This document shows positions 16,425 to 26,714 of a DNA stretch of 64,000 bases, piece by piece. The DNA is from Cupriavidus necator N-1 (lineage in GTDB: Bacteria > Pseudomonadota > Gammaproteobacteria > Burkholderiales > Burkholderiaceae), in NCBI RefSeq assembly GCF_000219215.1, contig NC_015726.1:496001-560000 (forward strand), written 5' to 3'. Below the pieces are notes generated by a model, which was not told where the DNA came from, did no database searches, and saw only the letters and a program-made list of their open reading frames with translations. The position numbers and the translations under genes are program-made. Within the stretch, counting starts at the first letter, position 1; each line of letters begins with the position of its first letter.

Positions 16425-17330
16425 ATGATCCCCTTCTCTTTCCGCCAGCTCGAATACTTTGTCGCCGCAGCCGAGCATGGCAGCATCAGCGCGGCGGCTC
16501 GGGCGCGCCATGTGTCGCAGCCGTCTGTCTCCACCGCGATCGCGCAGCTGGAAGACACGCTGGGCGAGCCTCTCTTCAGGCGCCAGGTCAGCCGTGGGTT
16601 GTCCCTGACGCCCGCCGGGCAGCGCCTGCTGGGGCGGGCACGAGACATCCTCGCGCTGGCGGCCGGCCTCACCGTGGACGACGCCACCGGCCGGGGGTTG
16701 ACCGGCCAGCTCTCGCTGACCTGCTTCCAGGACCTCGGGCCGTATTTTGTGCCACGTCTGCTGGCGGGGCTGCGCCGGCACCATCCGGGCATCTCGGTGA
16801 CCTTGTTCGAGGCCGACCTGGCGACCGTCCACCGCACGCTGCAGGCGGGCAAGGCCGAACTGGCGCTGACCTATGAACTGGGGCTCGATGCCCGCACCGA
16901 GCGCCGCACGCTGGCGGAACTGGCACCCTATGCGCTGCTGCCCGCCGGCCATCCGCTGGCAAGCGGCACCGATGTGAGCCTGGCCGACCTGGCAGGCGAA
17001 CGGCTGATCCTCGAGGACATCCCGCAGACGCGCGAGTACTTCCTGTCGCTGTTCTGGGCGCATGGCCTGCACCCGGTGTTGCACCAGTACACGCAGACCT
17101 TCGAGATGCAGCGCGGACTGGTGGCGCACGGCTATGGCGTGGCGCTGTCGTGCACGCGCCCGGCCGGCGACCACAGCTACGACGGCGTGCCGATCGCCTG
17201 CCTGCCGCTGCGCGAGCCGGTGACGCCGCAGCGCGTGGTGCTGGCGCGCTCGCCGGCCATGCGGGCCTCGCCGCTGGCGCAGGTGTTCATGGATTGGGTG
17301 GAAGCGGGCGGCGCGATGCGCCTGCCCTAG
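16425..17330 (+). CDS. LysR-family regulator divergent to phyH
   Basis: 301-aa regulator with N-terminal HTH (FRQLEYFVAAAEHGSISAAA, QPSVSTAIAQLE) and a periplasmic-binding-fold effector domain. The ATG at 16425 is 2 bp after the repeat ATAGGAAA. It presumably controls the dioxygenase gene and itself through the three repeats. The effector cannot be told from sequence. Confidence 0.88.
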   Translation: MIPFSFRQLEYFVAAAEHGSISAAARARHVSQPSVSTAIAQLEDTLGEPLFRRQVSRGLSLTPAGQRLLGRARDILALAAGLTVDDATGRGLTGQLSLTCFQDLGPYFVPRLLAGLRRHHPGISVTLFEADLATVHRTLQAGKAELALTYELGLDARTERRTLAELAPYALLPAGHPLASGTDVSLADLAGERLILEDIPQTREYFLSLFWAHGLHPVLHQYTQTFEMQRGLVAHGYGVALSCTRPAGDHSYDGVPIACLPLREPVTPQRVVLARSPAMRASPLAQVFMDWVEAGGAMRLP

Positions 17331-17333
17331 CGC

Positions 17334-18464
17334 TTAGCGCGGATAGATTGCGCCCAGCACGCGCGGCCCGGCGGCGCCGGTCACGGTGGGCACGTTGCCG
17401 GGCTGGCGCAGCAGGCACTGGCGTGCCAGCCAGGCAAAGGCGATGGCTTCGACCTGCGACACCGGCACGCCGTAGTCTTCCGAGGTCTCGATGGCCACGC
17501 AGGGCAATGCCTGCACCAGCCGTGCCATCACGAACGCATTGCGGGCGCCGCCGCCGCAGACAATCAGGCGGCGCGCATCGGGCGCGTGGGTGCGCACGTC
17601 GCGCGCGATGGCCTCGGCCGTCAGCGCGGCCAGCGTCGCCTGCACATCGACAGGTGCGAGGTGCTGGAACGAGGCGAGACGGGCTTCGAGCCAGCCCGGA
17701 TGGAACAGGTCGCGCCCGGTGCTCTTGGGCGGCGCTGCGCTGAAGTAGGGCTCATCCAGGCACTGCGCCAGCAGTGCGGCGTCGACACGCCCGCTCGCGG
17801 CCCAGTCGCCGTTGCTGTCAAAGGGAAGCCCGCGGTGGCGGCCGATCCAGTAGTCGAGCAGCGCATTGCCCGGGCCGCAGTCGAAGCCGCTGACGGCGCC
17901 GCCCGCCGCGGGCAGGATGCTGATATTGGAGATGCCCCCGATATTGCAGGCAACGCGGGTTTCGGCGTCGCTGCCGAACAGCGCATGGTGCAGCGCCGGC
18001 ACCAGCGGCGCGCCCTGGCCGCCGGCGGCGAGGTCGCGGCTGCGGAAGTCCGCCACCACGTCGATGCCGGCCAGCTCGGCCAGACGCGCCGGATGCTGGC
18101 TCTGGCGGGTGTAGCCGATGCCGTCATACAGGCCCGGCCGGTGGCGGATGGTCTGGCCGTGGGCGCCGATCGCGGCCACTGCGGCCGCGTCGACCTGTGC
18201 CTCGCCCAGCAGTGCGGCCACGCAGTCGGCGTAGACCTGCGCCAGCGCATTGGCTGCCAGCGCCTCGCGATGGATCTCGTCCTCGCCCGGTTGCTGCAGG
18301 GCAGAGAATGCCGCGCGCAGCGTGTCGGGGAAGGGCTGGCTGGCGGCCGCCAGCACGGCGGGCCGCGCGCCGCTGAAATCCACCAGCACCGCGTCGGCAC
18401 CGTCCATGCTGGTGCCGGACATGATGCCGATATAGCGTTCGCTGCCAGGCACGGGCTGGGTCAC
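17334..18464 (-). CDS. anmK: Anhydro-N-acetylmuramic acid kinase
   Basis: 376-aa kinase that opens 1,6-anhydro-MurNAc from peptidoglycan turnover and yields MurNAc-6-phosphate. Motifs: [16 protein letters not shown] (ATP site), [23 protein letters not shown] and [17 protein letters not shown]. It lies 11 bp downstream of the M23 peptidase gene on the same strand, so cell-wall cutting and recycling are likely cotranscribed. The later recycling genes amgK and murU are at 37.6 and 35.8 kb. Confidence 0.94.
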   Translation of the reverse strand: MTQPVPGSERYIGIMSGTSMDGADAVLVDFSGARPAVLAAASQPFPDTLRAAFSALQQPGEDEIHREALAANALAQVYADCVAALLGEAQVDAAAVAAIGAHGQTIRHRPGLYDGIGYTRQSQHPARLAELAGIDVVADFRSRDLAAGGQGAPLVPALHHALFGSDAETRVACNIGGISNISILPAAGGAVSGFDCGPGNALLDYWIGRHRGLPFDSNGDWAASGRVDAALLAQCLDEPYFSAAPPKSTGRDLFHPGWLEARLASFQHLAPVDVQATLAALTAEAIARDVRTHAPDARRLIVCGGGARNAFVMARLVQALPCVAIETSEDYGVPVSQVEAIAFAWLARQCLLRQPGNVPTVTGAAGPRVLGAIYPR

Positions 18465-18475
18465 GATGGGCGCGG

Positions 18476-19867
18476 TCAGTTGGAGGCGGTCAGCACGTTG
18501 TAGGTGCGCAGCGCATTGATGCGGCTGAGCAGCCCGCTGGTGTAGGTCAGGAATTCCTGGCGCGACTTGCCGGTCAGCGTCGGCGATTCCATCAGCGTGA
18601 TGGTCAGCGGGTTCTGCGGCACGTCGTTGAAGCGGAACTCATAGTGCAGGTGCGGGCCGGTGGCCCAGCCGGTCGAGCCGACATAGCCGATCAGCTGGCC
18701 CTGGCGCACCGGCTGGCCCTGGCGCATGCCGGCAAAGCCGGACAGGTGCGCATAGTAGGTCGAGTAGCCGTTGGCGTGGTTCAGGATGACGATATTGCCG
18801 TAGCCGTTCTGCTGGCCCACGAACTCGACCACGCCGTCGCCGGTGGCCAGCACCTTGGTGCCGGTCGGGGCGGCGAAGTCCACGCCCTTGTGCTGCGCCC
18901 AGTCATGATGCAGAGGGTGCTCGCGGCCGCCGAAGCCCGACGACACGCGCGAGAATTCCACCGGCGAACGCAGGAACGGCCGCTTCATGCTGCGCCCGTC
19001 GAAGGTGTAGTAGGCGCCGCCGTCTTTGCTGTCCTCGGGCGCGAACCACAGCGCCTGGTGCAGCTGGTTGCGGTTGATCAGCTCCAATGCGACCACGCGG
19101 CCGTTGCGCACGAAGGTGCCGTCGCGGAAGCCCGCTTCGTAGATGATGCGGAAGCGGTCGCCGCTGGCGATGTCGTGGTGGAAGTCGATCACGCCGGAGA
19201 AGATCGACAGCATCTGCTGCACGACTTCGTCGGGCACGTTGGCCGCGTCCATGGCCTTGAAGAAGCCGCCCGCGGAAATCGCGCCCGAGGCCATCTCGTA
19301 GTGCACGTCGTTGTCGACGCGCTGCACCTTGGCCTTGTAGGTGGCGGCGGTATCGTCGCTGGCCGCGCGCACGCGCTCGATCACCAGCTCGCGCGAGGCG
19401 GCTGCATCGCCGCCCAGGTTGGCCTGCAGCGACACCAGCGTGTTGCTTTCGTCGATCTCCGCCTGCACCGCCTGGCCCGGGTTCAGGTTGAACAGGCCGC
19501 GCGCGGTCGGGTTCTTGACGATGAACGCCTGCGCGTCGGCATCGTCCACGCCCAGCCGCTTGAGCAGGCTGGCGATGGTGTCGCCGCGCTGCATGCGCTC
19601 TTCGCGTACGTAGACGGCCTGGTTGTCGGTAAGCTGTTCAAGTTGCTCGCGCACGTCGGGCATGCGCAGCGCCTGCTGCGTGCGCGGTGCGAGCGGATCG
19701 TCAAAGGCGCTGCGCGGCGCAACGCCCATCGCCGCGGCCATGCCGAGCGTGAAGATTGCGCCCACCGAGGCCGTCAGTTGTTTGCGCCGCCGCGCGTGCT
19801 GGGGGTTGGTCGGATCGACAAGAACCACCAGCTCACGCGCGAAAACTTCGCGGAGTCTGGACCACAT
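18476..19867 (-). CDS. M23 family metallopeptidase (MepM-like)
   Basis: 463-aa envelope peptidase predicted to cut peptidoglycan cross-links. An N-terminal cytoplasmic stretch is followed by one membrane segment (about residues 30-48), an OapA/LysM-like domain ([20 protein letters not shown]), and a C-terminal M23 LytM domain. Zinc ligands fit [12 protein letters not shown] (HxxxD) and GPHLHYEF (HxH), with YYAHLSGF between. The start at 19867 gives [13 protein letters not shown]; an upstream in-frame ATG at 19987 adds 40 non-conserved residues. Confidence 0.88.
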   Translation of the reverse strand: MWSRLREVFARELVVLVDPTNPQHARRRKQLTASVGAIFTLGMAAAMGVAPRSAFDDPLAPRTQQALRMPDVREQLEQLTDNQAVYVREERMQRGDTIASLLKRLGVDDADAQAFIVKNPTARGLFNLNPGQAVQAEIDESNTLVSLQANLGGDAAASRELVIERVRAASDDTAATYKAKVQRVDNDVHYEMASGAISAGGFFKAMDAANVPDEVVQQMLSIFSGVIDFHHDIASGDRFRIIYEAGFRDGTFVRNGRVVALELINRNQLHQALWFAPEDSKDGGAYYTFDGRSMKRPFLRSPVEFSRVSSGFGGREHPLHHDWAQHKGVDFAAPTGTKVLATGDGVVEFVGQQNGYGNIVILNHANGYSTYYAHLSGFAGMRQGQPVRQGQLIGYVGSTGWATGPHLHYEFRFNDVPQNPLTITLMESPTLTGKSRQEFLTYTSGLLSRINALRTYNVLTASN

Positions 19868-20039
19868 CACGTAAAATTCAACCTTGGTCTGAGCACCACT
19901 GCCGGGGACGATGTGTCTCGTCTGCCTTCCTCCCCCGAGGTGCGGCGCGGGCTCTTCACTGTTATTTGGCCGCCAGCATTGCTGCACAAAGTGGCGGGTA
20001 GCGCACTGGAAAGGCTTCCGTAGGCGCCGGGAATCGCGG

Positions 20040-20048
20040 ATTATACCA
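20040..20048 (-). promoter_or_regulatory. Extended -10 promoter for M23 peptidase gene
   Basis: Read leftwards, TGG-TATAAT (20048 to 20040) is an extended -10 element; no good -35 is seen. It would give a leader of about 165 nt. The rightward tyrS promoter must lie in the following AT-rich stretch (TAAAAT at 20082-20087 is a candidate). Confidence 0.45.
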
Positions 20049-20112
20049 AAATCCGGCCCTGGCGGCTGTCAGGAAATTTCCTAAAATTTCAAGTATTTCA
20101 AAGACTTACGTC

Positions 20113-21354
20113 ATGACTGAAGTTGCCACGGGCCCCACGGCCAAATACCCCCTGACGCCGTCGGTGATGCAGGCCCTGGAAGTCTCCAAGCGAGGCTGCG
20201 ACGAGCTGCTGATCGAATCCGAGTGGGCGCAGAAGCTGGCGCGCAGCGAGGCCACCGGCGTGCCGCTGCGCATCAAGCTGGGCCTGGATCCGACCGCGCC
20301 CGACATCCATATCGGCCATACCGTGGTGCTGAACAAGCTGCGCCAGCTGCAGGACCTCGGCCACCAGGTGATCTTCCTGATCGGCGACTTCACCTCGACC
20401 ATCGGCGATCCGTCGGGCCGCAACAGCACGCGCCCGCCGCTCACGCGCGAGCAGATCGAGGCCAACGCGCAGACCTACTACCGCCAGGCCAGCCTGGTGC
20501 TGGACCCGGCCCGCACCGAGATCCGCTACAACAGCGAGTGGTGCGATCCGCTGGGCGCGCGCGGCATGATCCAGCTGGCGGCAAAGTACACCGTGGCGCG
20601 CATGATGGAGCGCGACGATTTCACCAAGCGCTTCCGCTCCGGGATTCCGATTTCCGTGCACGAGTTCCTCTACCCGTTGATGCAGGGCTATGACTCGGTC
20701 GCGCTCAAGTCAGACCTGGAGCTCGGCGGCACCGACCAGAAGTTCAACCTGCTGGTCGGGCGCGAGCTGCAGAAGGAATACGGCCAGGAGCCGCAGTGCA
20801 TCCTGACCATGCCGCTGCTGGTGGGCCTGGACGGCGTCGAGAAGATGTCCAAGTCCAAGGGCAACTATGTCGGCGTGACCGAGGCGCCCAACGAGATGTT
20901 CGGCAAGCTGATGAGCATCTCGGACGACCTGATGTGGCAGTACTACACGCTGCTGTCGTTCCGCCCGCTGGCCGAGATCGAGCTGATGAAGCAGGAAATC
21001 GCGCTGGGCCGCAATCCGCGCGACTGCAAGGTGCTGCTGGCGCAGGAGATCGTGGCGCGCTTCCACAGCCAGGCCGATGCCGAGAAGGCACTGGAAGATT
21101 TCAACCACCGCGCCCGCGGCGGCGTGCCGGACGATATCCCGGCAGTCAGCCTGAGCGGCGCGCCGCTGGGCATCGCGCAGCTGCTCAAGCAGGCCAACCT
21201 GGTGCCGTCCACCTCGGAAGCCAACCGCAATATCGAGCAGGGCGGCGTCAAGATCGACGGCGCCACGGTCAGCGACAAGGCCACCAGGGTGGCCGCCGGC
21301 ACCTATGTCGTGCAGGTCGGCAAGCGCCGCTTCGCGCGCGTGACGCTGGCCTGA
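20113..21354 (+). CDS. tyrS: Tyrosyl-tRNA synthetase
   Basis: 413-aa class I synthetase of the TyrZ-like (long) type. HIGH motif in [18 protein letters not shown] in [12 protein letters not shown], and a C-terminal S4 RNA-binding domain ([17 protein letters not shown]). It is followed after 10 bp by dtd, the editing deacylase, a fitting pair. Confidence 0.96.
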   Translation: MTEVATGPTAKYPLTPSVMQALEVSKRGCDELLIESEWAQKLARSEATGVPLRIKLGLDPTAPDIHIGHTVVLNKLRQLQDLGHQVIFLIGDFTSTIGDPSGRNSTRPPLTREQIEANAQTYYRQASLVLDPARTEIRYNSEWCDPLGARGMIQLAAKYTVARMMERDDFTKRFRSGIPISVHEFLYPLMQGYDSVALKSDLELGGTDQKFNLLVGRELQKEYGQEPQCILTMPLLVGLDGVEKMSKSKGNYVGVTEAPNEMFGKLMSISDDLMWQYYTLLSFRPLAEIELMKQEIALGRNPRDCKVLLAQEIVARFHSQADAEKALEDFNHRARGGVPDDIPAVSLSGAPLGIAQLLKQANLVPSTSEANRNIEQGGVKIDGATVSDKATRVAAGTYVVQVGKRRFARVTLA

Positions 21355-21364
21355 GGCGGCCGGG

Positions 21365-21826
21365 ATGATCGCGCTGATCCAGCGGGTGGCCCAGGCCCGC
21401 GTCACGGTAGAAGGCCGCACCACCGGTGAAATCGGCGCCGGCCTGCTGGCGCTGGTCTGTGCCGAGCGCGGCGACACCGAGGCGCAGGCCGAGCGGCTGC
21501 TGGCCAAGATGCTGTCGTACCGGGTGTTTTCCGATGCGGCCGGCAAGATGAACCTGCCGGTGCAGAACATGGACGGCAACGGCAACGCCGGCGGGCTGCT
21601 GGTGGTGTCGCAGTTCACGCTGGCGGCCGATACCAACAGCGGCACGCGGCCGAGTTTCACGCCCGCTGCCTCGCCCGAGGACGGCCGGCGCCTGTACGAG
21701 CATTTCGTGGCGCAGGCGCGCGCCGCCCATCCGCAGGTGCAGACCGGCGAGTTCGGCGCGATGATGCAGGTCAGCCTGGTCAACGACGGCCCGGTCACCT
21801 TCTGGCTGCGGGTGCCGCCGGCCTGA
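21365..21826 (+). CDS. dtd: D-aminoacyl-tRNA deacylase
   Basis: 153-aa editing enzyme that removes D-amino acids (for example D-Tyr) from tRNA. Diagnostic motifs: [18 protein letters not shown] and the cross-subunit NDGPVTFWL with the Gly-cisPro dipeptide. It sits 10 bp after tyrS and is probably cotranscribed. Confidence 0.95.
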   Translation: MIALIQRVAQARVTVEGRTTGEIGAGLLALVCAERGDTEAQAERLLAKMLSYRVFSDAAGKMNLPVQNMDGNGNAGGLLVVSQFTLAADTNSGTRPSFTPAASPEDGRRLYEHFVAQARAAHPQVQTGEFGAMMQVSLVNDGPVTFWLRVPPA

Positions 21827-21877
21827 ACAGATTCCAAGCTGCCGCGCCCCGGCGCGGCACCAAGACAGGAGAGACAA

Positions 21878-22525
21878 ATGAAACTCTGGAGCAAGTCCTT
21901 CAACGACAACGCGCCGATTCCCGGCGAGTTCGCCTTCTGCGTGCCCGACGCCACCGCCCACGTGGCCCTGTCGAACAACCGCAATCCCGACCTGCACTGG
22001 GAAGACGCCCCGGCCGAGACGCGCTCGTTCGTGCTGATCTGCCACGACCGCGACGTCCCCAGCAAGGGCGACGACGTCAACCAGGAAGGCCGCGAAGTGC
22101 CGGCCTCGCTGCCGCGCGTGGACTTCTTCCACTGGGTGCTGGTCGACATCCCGCCGGGCCTGACCTCGATCGCGGCGGGCTCGCACAGCGACGGTGTGAT
22201 CGCGCGCGGCAAGCCGGGCCCCGAAGCCGCCGGCGGCACCGCCACCGCGGGCGGCCTGCGCCACGGCATCAACGACTACACCGGCTGGTTCGCCGGCGAT
22301 GCCGACATGAAGGGCGACTACTACGGCTATGACGGCCCGTGCCCCCCGTGGAACGACACGCTGCTGCACCACTACGTGTTCACGCTGTATGCGCTGGACG
22401 TCGACCGGCTGCCGCTGGATGGCACGTTCACCGGCGCGCAGGTGCGCGACGCGATCCAGGGCCATGTGCTGGCGCAGGCCAGCCTCACCGGAACCTATAC
22501 GCTGAACCCGAAGCTGGCGAAATAA
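21878..22525 (+). CDS. YbhB/YbcL family (PEBP-like) protein
   Basis: 215-aa phosphatidylethanolamine-binding-fold protein. Recognised from LHWEDAPAETRSFVLICHD, DFFHWVLVDIP and the C-terminal half YYGYDGPCPPWNDT with the HHYVFTLYALD block. No signal peptide, so cytoplasmic. The function of bacterial homologues is not settled. GGAGAGAC lies before the ATG. Confidence 0.85.
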   Translation: MKLWSKSFNDNAPIPGEFAFCVPDATAHVALSNNRNPDLHWEDAPAETRSFVLICHDRDVPSKGDDVNQEGREVPASLPRVDFFHWVLVDIPPGLTSIAAGSHSDGVIARGKPGPEAAGGTATAGGLRHGINDYTGWFAGDADMKGDYYGYDGPCPPWNDTLLHHYVFTLYALDVDRLPLDGTFTGAQVRDAIQGHVLAQASLTGTYTLNPKLAK

Positions 22526-22589
22526 CGCCTGGCCGGCGCCGCGCCAGCCGCGCGGTGCCCGGCCTCAAGGAAATCCCGAAGGAAACGGC

Positions 22590-23264
22590 ATGTCGCAAAG
22601 CCCCGGGCCGCATTCGCTGGCCTATACCCACCTGATCGTGATCCGCCACGGCGAAACGGCCTGGAACCGGGAGCGCCGGCTGCAGGGCCAGCTCGACATT
22701 CCCCTGAACGAGACCGGCCGCGCCCAGGCGCGCGCGCTGGCCACTGCGCTGGCGGGCGAGCCGATCGATGCGGTATATGCCAGCGACCTGTCGCGTGCGA
22801 TGGAAACCGCTGCGCCGCTGGCCGAGGTGCTGGGGCTGCAGGTGCGCCCCGATGTGCGCCTGCGCGAGCGTAGCTACGGCACACTGCAGGGCAAGACCTA
22901 CGCCGAAGTGGCCGAGCACCTGCCCGAGGATTTTGCCCGCTGGCAGGCGCGCGTGCCGGACTACGCGCCGCCTGAAGGCGAGTCGCTGCTGGGCTTCCAT
23001 GAGCGCGCGGTCGAGGTGGTGCTGGCGCTGTCGCGCCGGCATCCCGGCGAGCGCATCGCGCTGGTGGCGCACGGCGGCGTGCTCGACTGCCTGTACCGCG
23101 AGGCCACCGGCATGACGCTGGAAGCGCCGCGCCAGCATGAACTGCTCAATGCCAGCGTCAACCGTCTACGCAGCGACAGCACCCACCTGACGCTGGCGCA
23201 GTGGGGCGATGTCAGCCACCTGGAAAACCTGGCGCTGGACGAGGTGGACCGGCGCGTGCCGTAG
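22590..23264 (+). CDS. Histidine phosphatase family protein
   Basis: 224-aa member of the phosphoglycerate mutase/CobC fold. The catalytic RHG motif is in VIRHGETAWNRERRLQGQ and the second catalytic His in LVAHGGVLDCLY; Glu in the region RERSYGTLQGKTY is the likely acid. It is most like GpmB/CobC phosphatases; the true substrate is uncertain. It converges with the queuosine transporter gene, with the two stops 2 bp apart. Confidence 0.85.
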   Translation: MSQSPGPHSLAYTHLIVIRHGETAWNRERRLQGQLDIPLNETGRAQARALATALAGEPIDAVYASDLSRAMETAAPLAEVLGLQVRPDVRLRERSYGTLQGKTYAEVAEHLPEDFARWQARVPDYAPPEGESLLGFHERAVEVVLALSRRHPGERIALVAHGGVLDCLYREATGMTLEAPRQHELLNASVNRLRSDSTHLTLAQWGDVSHLENLALDEVDRRVP

Positions 23265-23266
23265 CG

Positions 23267-23992
23267 CTACACGCGGACGCGGAACGGGGTGAAGTCGGTA
23301 TTGCGGTCGAAGTAATCCTCGTTCTCGGCCCGCTTCAGGAACCCCACCACCTTGTACGTCACCGGTGTCATTACCACTTCCCAGCCGGTCTTCAGCACGT
23401 ACTGCGCCACCGCCACCTGGATCACCTTCTCCAGCGGCCAGATGCCGTAGAAGGCGATCACGTAGAACAGCGACGAGTCGACTAGCTCCCCGGCCAGCGT
23501 GGAGCCGATCGTGCGCGTCCACAGCCACCGCCCCGACGTCCACAGCTTCATCTTGGCCAGTACGTAGCTGTTGGTGAAGCTGCCGCAGCAGAAGGCGATC
23601 AGCGAGCCGAGCGCAATCCGCCAGGTGTTGCCGAACACCTCCTGCAGGCTTTTCTGGTAGTCCGCCATGAAGGGCGCGACCGGCATGTTCAACACCACCA
23701 GGCTCATGAAGGTGGCGAACGCCAGCGCGGCAAAGCCGGCCCAGACCACGCGCCGGTCGCGGCCGTAGCCGTAGACCTCGGTCAACACGTCGCCGAAGAT
23801 GTAGGAGATCGGGAAGAACAGCACCCCGGCGCCGAAGGTCACCGTGCCGATCACCGGCAACGTCACCTGCGCCGCCTTGGCCGCGCCGATCAGGTTCGAG
23901 CACAGCAGCACGGTGACAAAGGCCACCATGACTAAGTCATAGTAGCGGTAGACACGGCCCGGTTGGGTCGTGCTGGCGGGGACGGCGGACAT
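23267..23992 (-). CDS. yhhQ: Queuosine precursor transporter
   Basis: 241-aa inner-membrane protein of the VUT family (PF02592) that imports preQ0/preQ1 for tRNA queuosine. About six hydrophobic helices, with family phrases FPISYIFGDVLTEVYGY, GSFTNSYVLAKMK and STLAGELVDSSLFY. Start at 23992 gives MSAVPASTTQPGRVYRYYDL. A possible extended -10 (TGG-CATAAT, leftward) is at 24038-24046; no preQ1 riboswitch is recognisable upstream. Confidence 0.92.
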   Translation of the reverse strand: MSAVPASTTQPGRVYRYYDLVMVAFVTVLLCSNLIGAAKAAQVTLPVIGTVTFGAGVLFFPISYIFGDVLTEVYGYGRDRRVVWAGFAALAFATFMSLVVLNMPVAPFMADYQKSLQEVFGNTWRIALGSLIAFCCGSFTNSYVLAKMKLWTSGRWLWTRTIGSTLAGELVDSSLFYVIAFYGIWPLEKVIQVAVAQYVLKTGWEVVMTPVTYKVVGFLKRAENEDYFDRNTDFTPFRVRV

Positions 23993-24110
23993 GGGGGCTC
24001 CCGGTCGGACGCGCTGGCGCGCGGTGTTTTGGGCGCGATTATGCCAGCGGGCCCCGGATTGCGCCGCGCCTGCCGCGGCGTGCGCAAGCGTTGCTGTGGC
24101 CGCCTGAAAT

Positions 24111-24135
24111 AAAAATTCCCGGCCGAAGCCGGGAA
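24111..24135 (-). terminator. Terminator of the SYLF lipoprotein unit
   Basis: Read leftwards: TTCCCGGC, TTCG loop, GCCGGGAA (24135 to 24116) followed by TTTTT. It lies 34 bp after the SYLF gene stop. Confidence 0.9.
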
Positions 24136-24168
24136 CTTCAGGTAGAGCGGCGCAGCCGGGTGGCCGCG

Positions 24169-24753
24169 TCAGATTTCCAGCTTGCTGATCTTGGCGCCGT
24201 TCACCGAGACGTCGAACATCAGGCCGGCATTGGTCTGCACGAAGGCAATCACCGGCTGCTGGCTGGTCAGGGTGTCGAGCCTGCCGTCCGCGCCGATCTT
24301 GGCCACCGCCACGTTGGCATCGGCGCCGGCGGTCCAGCCCTTGCTGGAAACAAACTTGTTGTAGGCCTCCGGGGTCATGAACATGATGATGACGGCCTTG
24401 GACTGCCCGCCGGCGGTCAGCCCGACCGAGGCCTGCGTCGTGCTGTAGTAGCCGACCGTCGCGCCCTTCGATCGCAGCGCACCCTCGCCGTACTCGCCGC
24501 CTACCACCAGGCCGGCCGAGATCACGCGCGGGAACACCAGGACCCCTTGCGCACGCTGCGCCAGGTCGCGTGCGCCGGCGTTGGTGGAGAACAGCCGGTT
24601 CAGCGCTCCGTCCACCCCTGCATCGATTTCCTGCTTCTTGGCGACCGGGTCCTTCGAGGCGCTGGTGCCGGTAGTGCTGCAGCCCGCAGCCATCACCGTG
24701 GCGACGAGCAGGCCCGATCCGGCAACCCGGGTAACAAAGTGGCGACGATTCAT
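24169..24753 (-). CDS. SYLF/YSC84 domain lipoprotein
   Basis: 194-aa lipid-binding SYLF-domain protein. It begins with a signal peptide (MNRRHFVTRVAGSGLLVATV) and a lipobox ending MAAGC, so it is predicted to be a lipoprotein anchored at about Cys25. The SYLF core covers the remaining length, including VLVFPRVISAGLVVGGEYGEG. Its job in bacteria is unknown. It is 44 bp downstream of another exported-protein gene and shares its orientation. Confidence 0.85.
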   Translation of the reverse strand: MNRRHFVTRVAGSGLLVATVMAAGCSTTGTSASKDPVAKKQEIDAGVDGALNRLFSTNAGARDLAQRAQGVLVFPRVISAGLVVGGEYGEGALRSKGATVGYYSTTQASVGLTAGGQSKAVIIMFMTPEAYNKFVSSKGWTAGADANVAVAKIGADGRLDTLTSQQPVIAFVQTNAGLMFDVSVNGAKISKLEI

Positions 24754-24797
24754 AGGTAACCTCCTGATGGGAAAAGTACCGCGTCTGGCTCAGTGGC

Positions 24798-25391
24798 TCA
24801 GTTGGCTGCGGCTGCCGCGGGTGCCTTGACCGTAATGGCCACGACTTCACGGTAGACGATCTTGGCCATCTGGCCCTGCTTGATGCCGTTCAGGTCGATG
24901 GCCGGGTCCTGCACTTTCACGGTGCGCAGCGTCTCGCGCGGACCGCGGAAGGTGATCAGGCGCTTGGCCGGGTCGACCTTGGTGATCTGTGCGGTCACCG
25001 TGGTGGTGATCTCGCGCATGATGCCGGGCTTGCCGCCCTCGGCGGCGCGCGTGGTGCGGTCGACCGATTCGGCCAGTGCGGTGGCCTTGCTGTCGACCGG
25101 CTCAAGCGCGGCGACCAGCGCGGCGCCACGCGCTACGGTCAGGATGTCGCCCTTGCGGATCTGGCCAAAGTTGCGGGCTTCGTCGCCAGCGACCAGTTCG
25201 ACCACGTTGCCGCGCGGGCCCTGGACCAGCACGGCCTTGGATTCGGGATCGATATCGACGATCTTGCCGCTGATGACCGCTTCTTCGGCCACGCCGACCG
25301 GCGCCGGCGGGCGCTGGGCGTTGGCACTGCCGGCGGCGAACGCGGTGGCGGCGAGGGCTGCGGCGAGCAGGCTGGACGAATGGCGAATCAT
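24798..25391 (-). CDS. Exported protein of unknown function
   Basis: 197-aa protein with a clear signal peptide (MIRHSSSLLAAALAATAFA, cleavage about after ANA at residue 25). The mature part contains short beta-rich repeats: GKIVDIDPESKAVLVQGPRG and a second similar unit AQITKVDPAKRLITFRGPRE, suggesting a duplicated small beta domain. An Ala-rich tail ends the protein. The start at 25391 is chosen for the signal peptide. No function is assigned; it likely shares a transcript with the SYLF lipoprotein. Confidence 0.7.
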   Translation of the reverse strand: MIRHSSSLLAAALAATAFAAGSANAQRPPAPVGVAEEAVISGKIVDIDPESKAVLVQGPRGNVVELVAGDEARNFGQIRKGDILTVARGAALVAALEPVDSKATALAESVDRTTRAAEGGKPGIMREITTTVTAQITKVDPAKRLITFRGPRETLRTVKVQDPAIDLNGIKQGQMAKIVYREVVAITVKAPAAAAAN

Positions 25392-25597
25392 TGGCTTTCC
25401 TTGACGTATTTGTGAAGGTGCCGTGCCTGGCGGGGCGCGGCCATCGCAGCACCGGGCCGGTGCCGATAAAGCCATTGTGGACAATCGGCCACGGGCCAGC
25501 AATCCACTTCGAAAAAATTTGGAGCGCGAAATTAAAACATTTAATTGGTGCTGCGCCGGGCCCTGCCAAGGCGCTATTGCTGCACTGCAGCGCGCTG
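25392..25597. other. Intergenic region with AT-rich palindrome
   Basis: AATTAAA (25530-25536), ACA, TTTAATT (25540-25546) is a perfect inverted repeat in a strongly AT-rich patch, about 140 bp upstream of the leftward exported-protein gene and 50 bp after ruvB. TTGCTG-17-CACAAT (leftward, near 25479-25507) is a weak candidate promoter. Confidence 0.4.
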
Positions 25598-26656
25598 TCA
25601 GGCGTCGCCGAACAGCTCGGTCGCGCCGCTGCCTTGCGGGTTGGCCAGGCCGAAATGCCGATAGGCGGCAGCCGTGGCCACGCGCCCGCGCGGCGTGCGC
25701 TGCAGATAACCTTGCTGGATCAGGTAGGGCTCGAGCACGTCCTCGATGGTGTCGCGCTCCTCACCGATGGCCGCGGCCAGGTTGTCAACGCCCACCGGGC
25801 CGCCGCCGAACTTGAGCAGCACGGCTTCGAGCAGCTTGCGGTCCATCAGGTCGAAGCCGACGCTGTCCACGTCCAGCATGGCCAGCGCTGCGTCGGCCAT
25901 AGCGCGGGTGATGTTCCCGTCACCCTTGACCTCGGCGTAGTCGCGCACGCGGCGCAGCAGCCGGTTGGCGATACGGGGCGTGCCGCGCGCGCGCCGGGCG
26001 ATCTCCAGCGCGCCCTGCGGGTCGATGCGGGCATGCAGCAGCTGCGCCGAGCGCGTGACGATGCGGGCCAGCTCATCGGCGGTATAGAACTCCAGCCGCG
26101 CCACGATGCCGAAGCGGTCGCGCAGCGGGTTGGTCAGCATGCCGGCACGCGTGGTGGCGCCCACCAGCGTGAACGGCTGCAGGTCGAGCTTGACCGAGCG
26201 CGCCGCCGGGCCTTCGCCGATCATGATGTCGATCTGGTAGTCCTCGAGCGCCGGGTACAGGATTTCCTCGACGACCGGCGAGAGCCGGTGGATCTCGTCG
26301 ATGAACAGCACGTCATTGGCTTCCAGGTTGGTCAGCAGCGCGGCCAGGTCGCCCGGGCGCTCCAGCACGGGGCCCGAGGTCTGGCGCAGGTTGACCCCCA
26401 TCTCGCGCGCGATGATGTGGGCCAGCGTGGTCTTGCCCAGGCCCGGCGGGCCGAACAGCAGCACGTGGTCCAGCGCCTCGCGCCGGTTGCGCGCGGCGTG
26501 CATGAAGATATCGAGCTGCCCACGCACCTTTTCCTGGCCGACATATTCGTCCAGCAGCTTGGGCCGCAGCGCGCGCTCGAACGCCTCCTCCTGCGACGAG
26601 GCGGGGGTGGCGGCGATCACGCGGGCGGGGGCGGCAAGCTTGTCAGTTTCGATCAT
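25598..26656 (-). CDS. ruvB: Holliday junction branch migration ATPase RuvB
   Basis: 352-aa AAA+ motor that drives branch migration with RuvA. Walker [14 protein letters not shown], Walker [12 protein letters not shown], sensor [16 protein letters not shown] and a C-terminal winged helix ([15 protein letters not shown]) are present. Start at 26656 gives [14 protein letters not shown]. It follows ruvA by 58 bp. Confidence 0.97.
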   Translation of the reverse strand: MIETDKLAAPARVIAATPASSQEEAFERALRPKLLDEYVGQEKVRGQLDIFMHAARNRREALDHVLLFGPPGLGKTTLAHIIAREMGVNLRQTSGPVLERPGDLAALLTNLEANDVLFIDEIHRLSPVVEEILYPALEDYQIDIMIGEGPAARSVKLDLQPFTLVGATTRAGMLTNPLRDRFGIVARLEFYTADELARIVTRSAQLLHARIDPQGALEIARRARGTPRIANRLLRRVRDYAEVKGDGNITRAMADAALAMLDVDSVGFDLMDRKLLEAVLLKFGGGPVGVDNLAAAIGEERDTIEDVLEPYLIQQGYLQRTPRGRVATAAAYRHFGLANPQGSGATELFGDA

Positions 26657-26714
26657 GATGGTCAGGGGCCCGGACAGCGGCAACAAGCCGCCATTCTACG
26701 CGCCTATGCAGCTC

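Noticed and set aside
23993..24110. preQ1 riboswitch before the queuosine-precursor transporter
   Set aside because: No preQ1-I or preQ1-II core sequence could be found in the leader.
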